DNA of 64,000 nucleotides. Origin: FEN-1191 sp964528845. GTDB lineage: Bacteria; Pseudomonadota; Gammaproteobacteria; Steroidobacterales; Steroidobacteraceae. Both the position numbers and the translations under genes were made by a program. Where the stretch lies: positions 11,930 through 75,929 of the forward strand of contig CAZGVE010000013.1 of the NCBI GenBank assembly GCA_964528845.1, written 5' to 3'. Positions 61,585 to 64,000 of this stretch are shown here, piece by piece (the first letter of the stretch is position 1; the number at the start of each line of letters is the position of its first letter). Under the pieces are notes generated by a model. That model ran no database searches. It had not been told where the DNA came from and saw nothing but the letters and a program-made list of their open reading frames with translations.

Positions 61585-61686
61585 AGGGTGAGGCGGACGC
61601 CAGTCCGCGTAACCCGGAAAGTCGCGGAACAAGACCCCCCCGTTTCCGCGCATTACTTAAAGCCCCGCACTGCGGGGCTTTTTTTT
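61585..61686 (+). ncRNA. Candidate small RNA with a C7 loop, downstream of groEL
   Basis: This unit of about 102 bases runs from a near-consensus promoter to an intrinsic terminator. Hairpin 1 is GCGGAC/GTCCGC (61593-61598 with 61603-61608). Hairpin 2 is CGCGGAA/TTCCGCG (61623-61629 with 61644-61650) with a 14-base loop containing seven consecutive C residues (61635-61641). Hairpin 3 is the terminator. C-rich loops in known small RNAs (for example Xanthomonas sX13, Helicobacter RepG) pair with G-rich ribosome-binding regions. An open frame from 61588 runs through all three hairpins and is unlikely to be coding. I do not recognise a named family. Confidence 0.7.
61662..61686 (+). terminator. 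Intrinsic terminator of the candidate small RNA
   Basis: GCCCCGC (61662-61668) pairs with GCGGGGC (61672-61678) around ACT, extended by A-T pairs, and is followed by eight T residues (61679-61686). Confidence 0.93.
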
Positions 61687-61829
61687 GTGCTTTCCGCACC
61701 GTTATGTACCGTCACGCGCTCGGTTGCACCGCCGCCGCGCATGGCAGTGCGCTCGCGCCGCATTGCGGGCATCATTGCCAATACAGGCTCTTTGCGAGAG
61801 AGCGTTCGCAGGGAGGTCGTCGGGATTCC

Positions 61830-64000
61830 GTGTCGATCCATGTCGCTCTGAACCACGTCACCCACTACAGGTACGATCGCCCGGTGTCGCTGAGCGCGCA
61901 ACTGGTACGGCTGCGCCCCGCGCCCCACTGTCGCACCCGCATCCTCTCCTATTCGATGCGCGTCGAGCCCGCGCAGCACTTCGTCAACTGGCAGCAGGAT
62001 CCGCAGTCCAACTATCTGGCGCGACTGGTGTTCCCCGAGCGCACGAGCGAATTCCGCGTCGAGGTCGATCTCGTCGCCGAGATGGCGGTACACAATCCGT
62101 TCGACTTCTTCCTCGCACCCTACGCGGAGCGCATCCCGTTCCATTACGAGGCCACCGAGTCGGTCGAACTCGCACCGTTCCTGGTGAAGGCGGCCGCCAC
62201 GCCTGGCTTCGCGGACTACCTGGCCAAATCACCGCGCGCTCCGATGCGCACGATCGACTTCCTGGTGGCGCTGAACCAGCGCGTCGCGAACGACATCCGC
62301 TACCTGATCCGCATGGAGCCGGGAGTGCAGACTCCGGAGCAGACGCTGCAGCGCGCCGCCGGCTCGTGCCGCGACTCGGCATGGTTGCTGGTGCAGCTGC
62401 TGCGCCACCTCGGGCTCGCGGCGCGCTTCGCGTCCGGCTATCTGATCCAGCTGACGGCGGACCTCAAGTCGCTCGATGGCCCCTCCGGGCCACCGGCGGA
62501 TTTCACCGACCTGCATGCCTGGTGCGAGGTCTACCTGCCCGGCGCCGGCTGGATCGGGCTCGATCCGACCTCCGGACTGCTCGCCGGCGAAGGCCACATC
62601 CCGCTGGCCTGTACGCCCGAGCCGTCCTCCGCCGCGCCCGTCAGCGGCGCAGTCGATGAGTGCAAGGTCGAGTTCGAGCACCGGATGTCCGTCACACGCG
62701 TGTTCGAAGCCCCGCGGGTCACCAAGCCGTACACCGATGAGCAGTGGGCGGCGATCGATGCACTCGGCGCGGCCATCGATGCCAGGCTCGAACTGCAGGA
62801 CGTGCGCCTGACGATGGGCGGCGAGCCGACGTTCGTGTCGATCGATGATCCGGATGGCGCCGAGTGGAACACCAGTGCGCTGGGGCCCACCAAGCGGGCG
62901 CGAGCCGCTGAACTCTACCATCGGCTGCGAGATCGCTATGCGCCGCAGGGGCTCACGCATTTCGGACAAGGCAAGTGGTACCCCGGCGAGCAGCTGCCGC
63001 GCTGGTCCCTGAACTGCTACTGGCGTCGTGACGGGGAGGCGATCTGGAACGAGCGCGCACTCATCGCCGACGAGCGACGCGACTACGGCGTGAACGCCGA
63101 GGGCGCCCAGCGCTTCCTGAACGGTGTTGCCGAACGACTCGGGCTCGATCCGCGGTTCGTGTTCCCGGCCTTCGAGGACGTGTTCTACTACCTGTGGCGC
63201 GAGCGACGCCTGCCGGCGAACGTCGACCCGTTCGATTCCCGGCTCGAAGACCCCCAGGAGCGCGCACGCCTGATGCGCGTGTACTCGCAGGGGCTCGAGC
63301 GCATCAGCGGCCACGTGCTGCCGCTGGCGCGCGATCCGCGCGGCACGCGCTGGCAGAGCGGGCCGTGGTTCCTGCGCGCCGAGCGCTGCTACCTGATCCC
63401 CGGGGATTCGCCGATGGGCTACCGGCTGCCGCTCGACTCCCAGCCGTGGGTCGCGCGCAGCGACTACCCCTACGTGCATGCTCCCGATCCAATGCAGTCT
63501 TTTTCGCCGCTGCCGCGCTTCGCGCAGCTGCGCACGCAGATGCGCGGCGCCGCTGGCGACGGGGTCCGCAGTGCCGCGGCGCGCGGCCGGGCCGCGGTAC
63601 CTGCGCCGGACCGGCGTCCGGTCGCGCGCGAGTCTGCCGGGTGGATCTCGCGCACCGCGCTGTGCGCCGAACCGCGCGGCGGCGTGCTCTATGTCTTCAT
63701 GCCGCCGACCTCAGACGTCGCTGACTATCTCGAAATCGTCACGGCCGTGGAGGCCACTGCCGCGCAGCTGGACCTGCCGGTGTTGCTCGAGGGTTACGAG
63801 CCCCCGACGGACCCGCGGCTGAATGTGTTCCGCGTAACGCCCGATCCGGGCGTCATCGAAGTCAACATCCATCCCTCCCATAACTGGCAGGAGCTCACCG
63901 AGCGTACGACCTTCCTGTACGAGGCGGCGCGCGAGTCGCGGCTCGGCACCGAGAAGTTCATGCTCGACGGGCGCCACACCGGGACCGGCGGCGGCAATCA
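61830..64000 (+). CDS. Transglutaminase-like / DUF2126 protein (runs off window end)
   Basis: The first ~290 residues form a bacterial transglutaminase-like cysteine hydrolase: an N-terminal beta domain (HVALNHVTHYRYDRPVSLSAQ), then Cys in AAGSCRDSAWLLVQLL, His in DLHAWCEVYLPG, and Asp in WIGLDPTSG. From about residue 320 the DUF2126 region begins (LTMGGEPTFVSIDDPDG, HFGQGKWYPGEQLPRW) and continues to the window edge at about residue 723. Full-length homologs are usually near 1100 residues. The GTG at 61830 is the only good start. Relatives are often linked to alpha-E and circularly permuted ATP-grasp genes, which would lie beyond the edge; the substrate is unknown. Confidence 0.92.
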   Translation, partial: MSIHVALNHVTHYRYDRPVSLSAQLVRLRPAPHCRTRILSYSMRVEPAQHFVNWQQDPQSNYLARLVFPERTSEFRVEVDLVAEMAVHNPFDFFLAPYAERIPFHYEATESVELAPFLVKAAATPGFADYLAKSPRAPMRTIDFLVALNQRVANDIRYLIRMEPGVQTPEQTLQRAAGSCRDSAWLLVQLLRHLGLAARFASGYLIQLTADLKSLDGPSGPPADFTDLHAWCEVYLPGAGWIGLDPTSGLLAGEGHIPLACTPEPSSAAPVSGAVDECKVEFEHRMSVTRVFEAPRVTKPYTDEQWAAIDALGAAIDARLELQDVRLTMGGEPTFVSIDDPDGAEWNTSALGPTKRARAAELYHRLRDRYAPQGLTHFGQGKWYPGEQLPRWSLNCYWRRDGEAIWNERALIADERRDYGVNAEGAQRFLNGVAERLGLDPRFVFPAFEDVFYYLWRERRLPANVDPFDSRLEDPQERARLMRVYSQGLERISGHVLPLARDPRGTRWQSGPWFLRAERCYLIPGDSPMGYRLPLDSQPWVARSDYPYVHAPDPMQSFSPLPRFAQLRTQMRGAAGDGVRSAAARGRAAVPAPDRRPVARESAGWISRTALCAEPRGGVLYVFMPPTSDVADYLEIVTAVEATAAQLDLPVLLEGYEPPTDPRLNVFRVTPDPGVIEVNIHPSHNWQELTERTTFLYEAARESRLGTEKFMLDGRHTGTGGGN

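Noticed and set aside
61588..61851. 87-residue frame through the small-RNA unit
   Set aside because: It crosses three hairpins including an intrinsic terminator with T8, has no ribosome site, and encodes no recognisable sequence.

Overview
The window is a single chromosomal segment of a GC-rich gammaproteobacterium. The class call rests on gene content and order. rhlB is divergent from trxA-rho. An accB-accC-prmA-zinc-ribbon-dusB-fis-purH-purD run has the order known from Pseudomonas-like genomes. PlsB, GreB, ArfB, TtcA and Fis are all present. Codon use and gene packing look uniform, and I saw no insertion sequences, CRISPR array, tRNA or rRNA genes. Within the class, a Nevskiales/Steroidobacterales/Xanthomonadales-like origin fits (TonB receptor, CIRCE-controlled groESL, homospermidine synthase), but I cannot fix it from sequence alone.

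Region 1 (1-12671) is a glycogen/maltodextrin locus. It holds the 5' part of a TonB-dependent receptor with a large palindrome upstream, then glgP, convergent glgB, and a tightly overlapping glgC - GH57 amylase-like - malQ - lipoprotein operon, closed by convergent glgA. Together these activate glucose-1-phosphate, polymerise, branch, phosphorolyse and trim alpha-glucan.

Region 2 (12767-25240) holds a small membrane peptide, carboxypeptidase Taq, ttcA, and an unusual protein that joins a dual-specificity phosphatase to an ADP-ribosylglycohydrolase-like domain. A metallopeptidase - ATP-grasp ligase - CpeT-like lipoprotein - DUF2721 run follows. After that come two unknown proteins, a Nudix hydrolase, a small P-loop kinase and a UvrD-like helicase. 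Region 3 (25267-30026) is polyamine-related (speA and homospermidine synthase) plus a GST and greB. Region 4 (30027-36000) has an orphan terminator with a possible small RNA, a lemA-TPM-TPM operon, an L,D-transpeptidase lipoprotein, a lone contractile-tail-sheath-like protein, and a hotdog-fold gene that seems to start at ATT.

Region 5 (36036-46030) is housekeeping: plsB, a five-gene minus-strand operon (cysQ, PHP phosphatase, DUF465, arfB, deoxyinosine glycosylase), a HAD nucleotidase, rhlB, trxA and a rho with a disordered N-terminal extension. Region 6 (46222-59068) has an outer-membrane barrel and a long minus-strand run from dsbD to purD; aroQ, expected before accB, is absent. Region 7 (59069-64000) is groES-groEL with a sigma70-type promoter and CIRCE operator, a strong terminator, then a free-standing transcription unit. 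That unit is a near-consensus promoter, two hairpins (one with seven C residues in its loop) and an intrinsic terminator, and it is the best candidate here for an undescribed small RNA. A transglutaminase/DUF2126 protein runs off the end.
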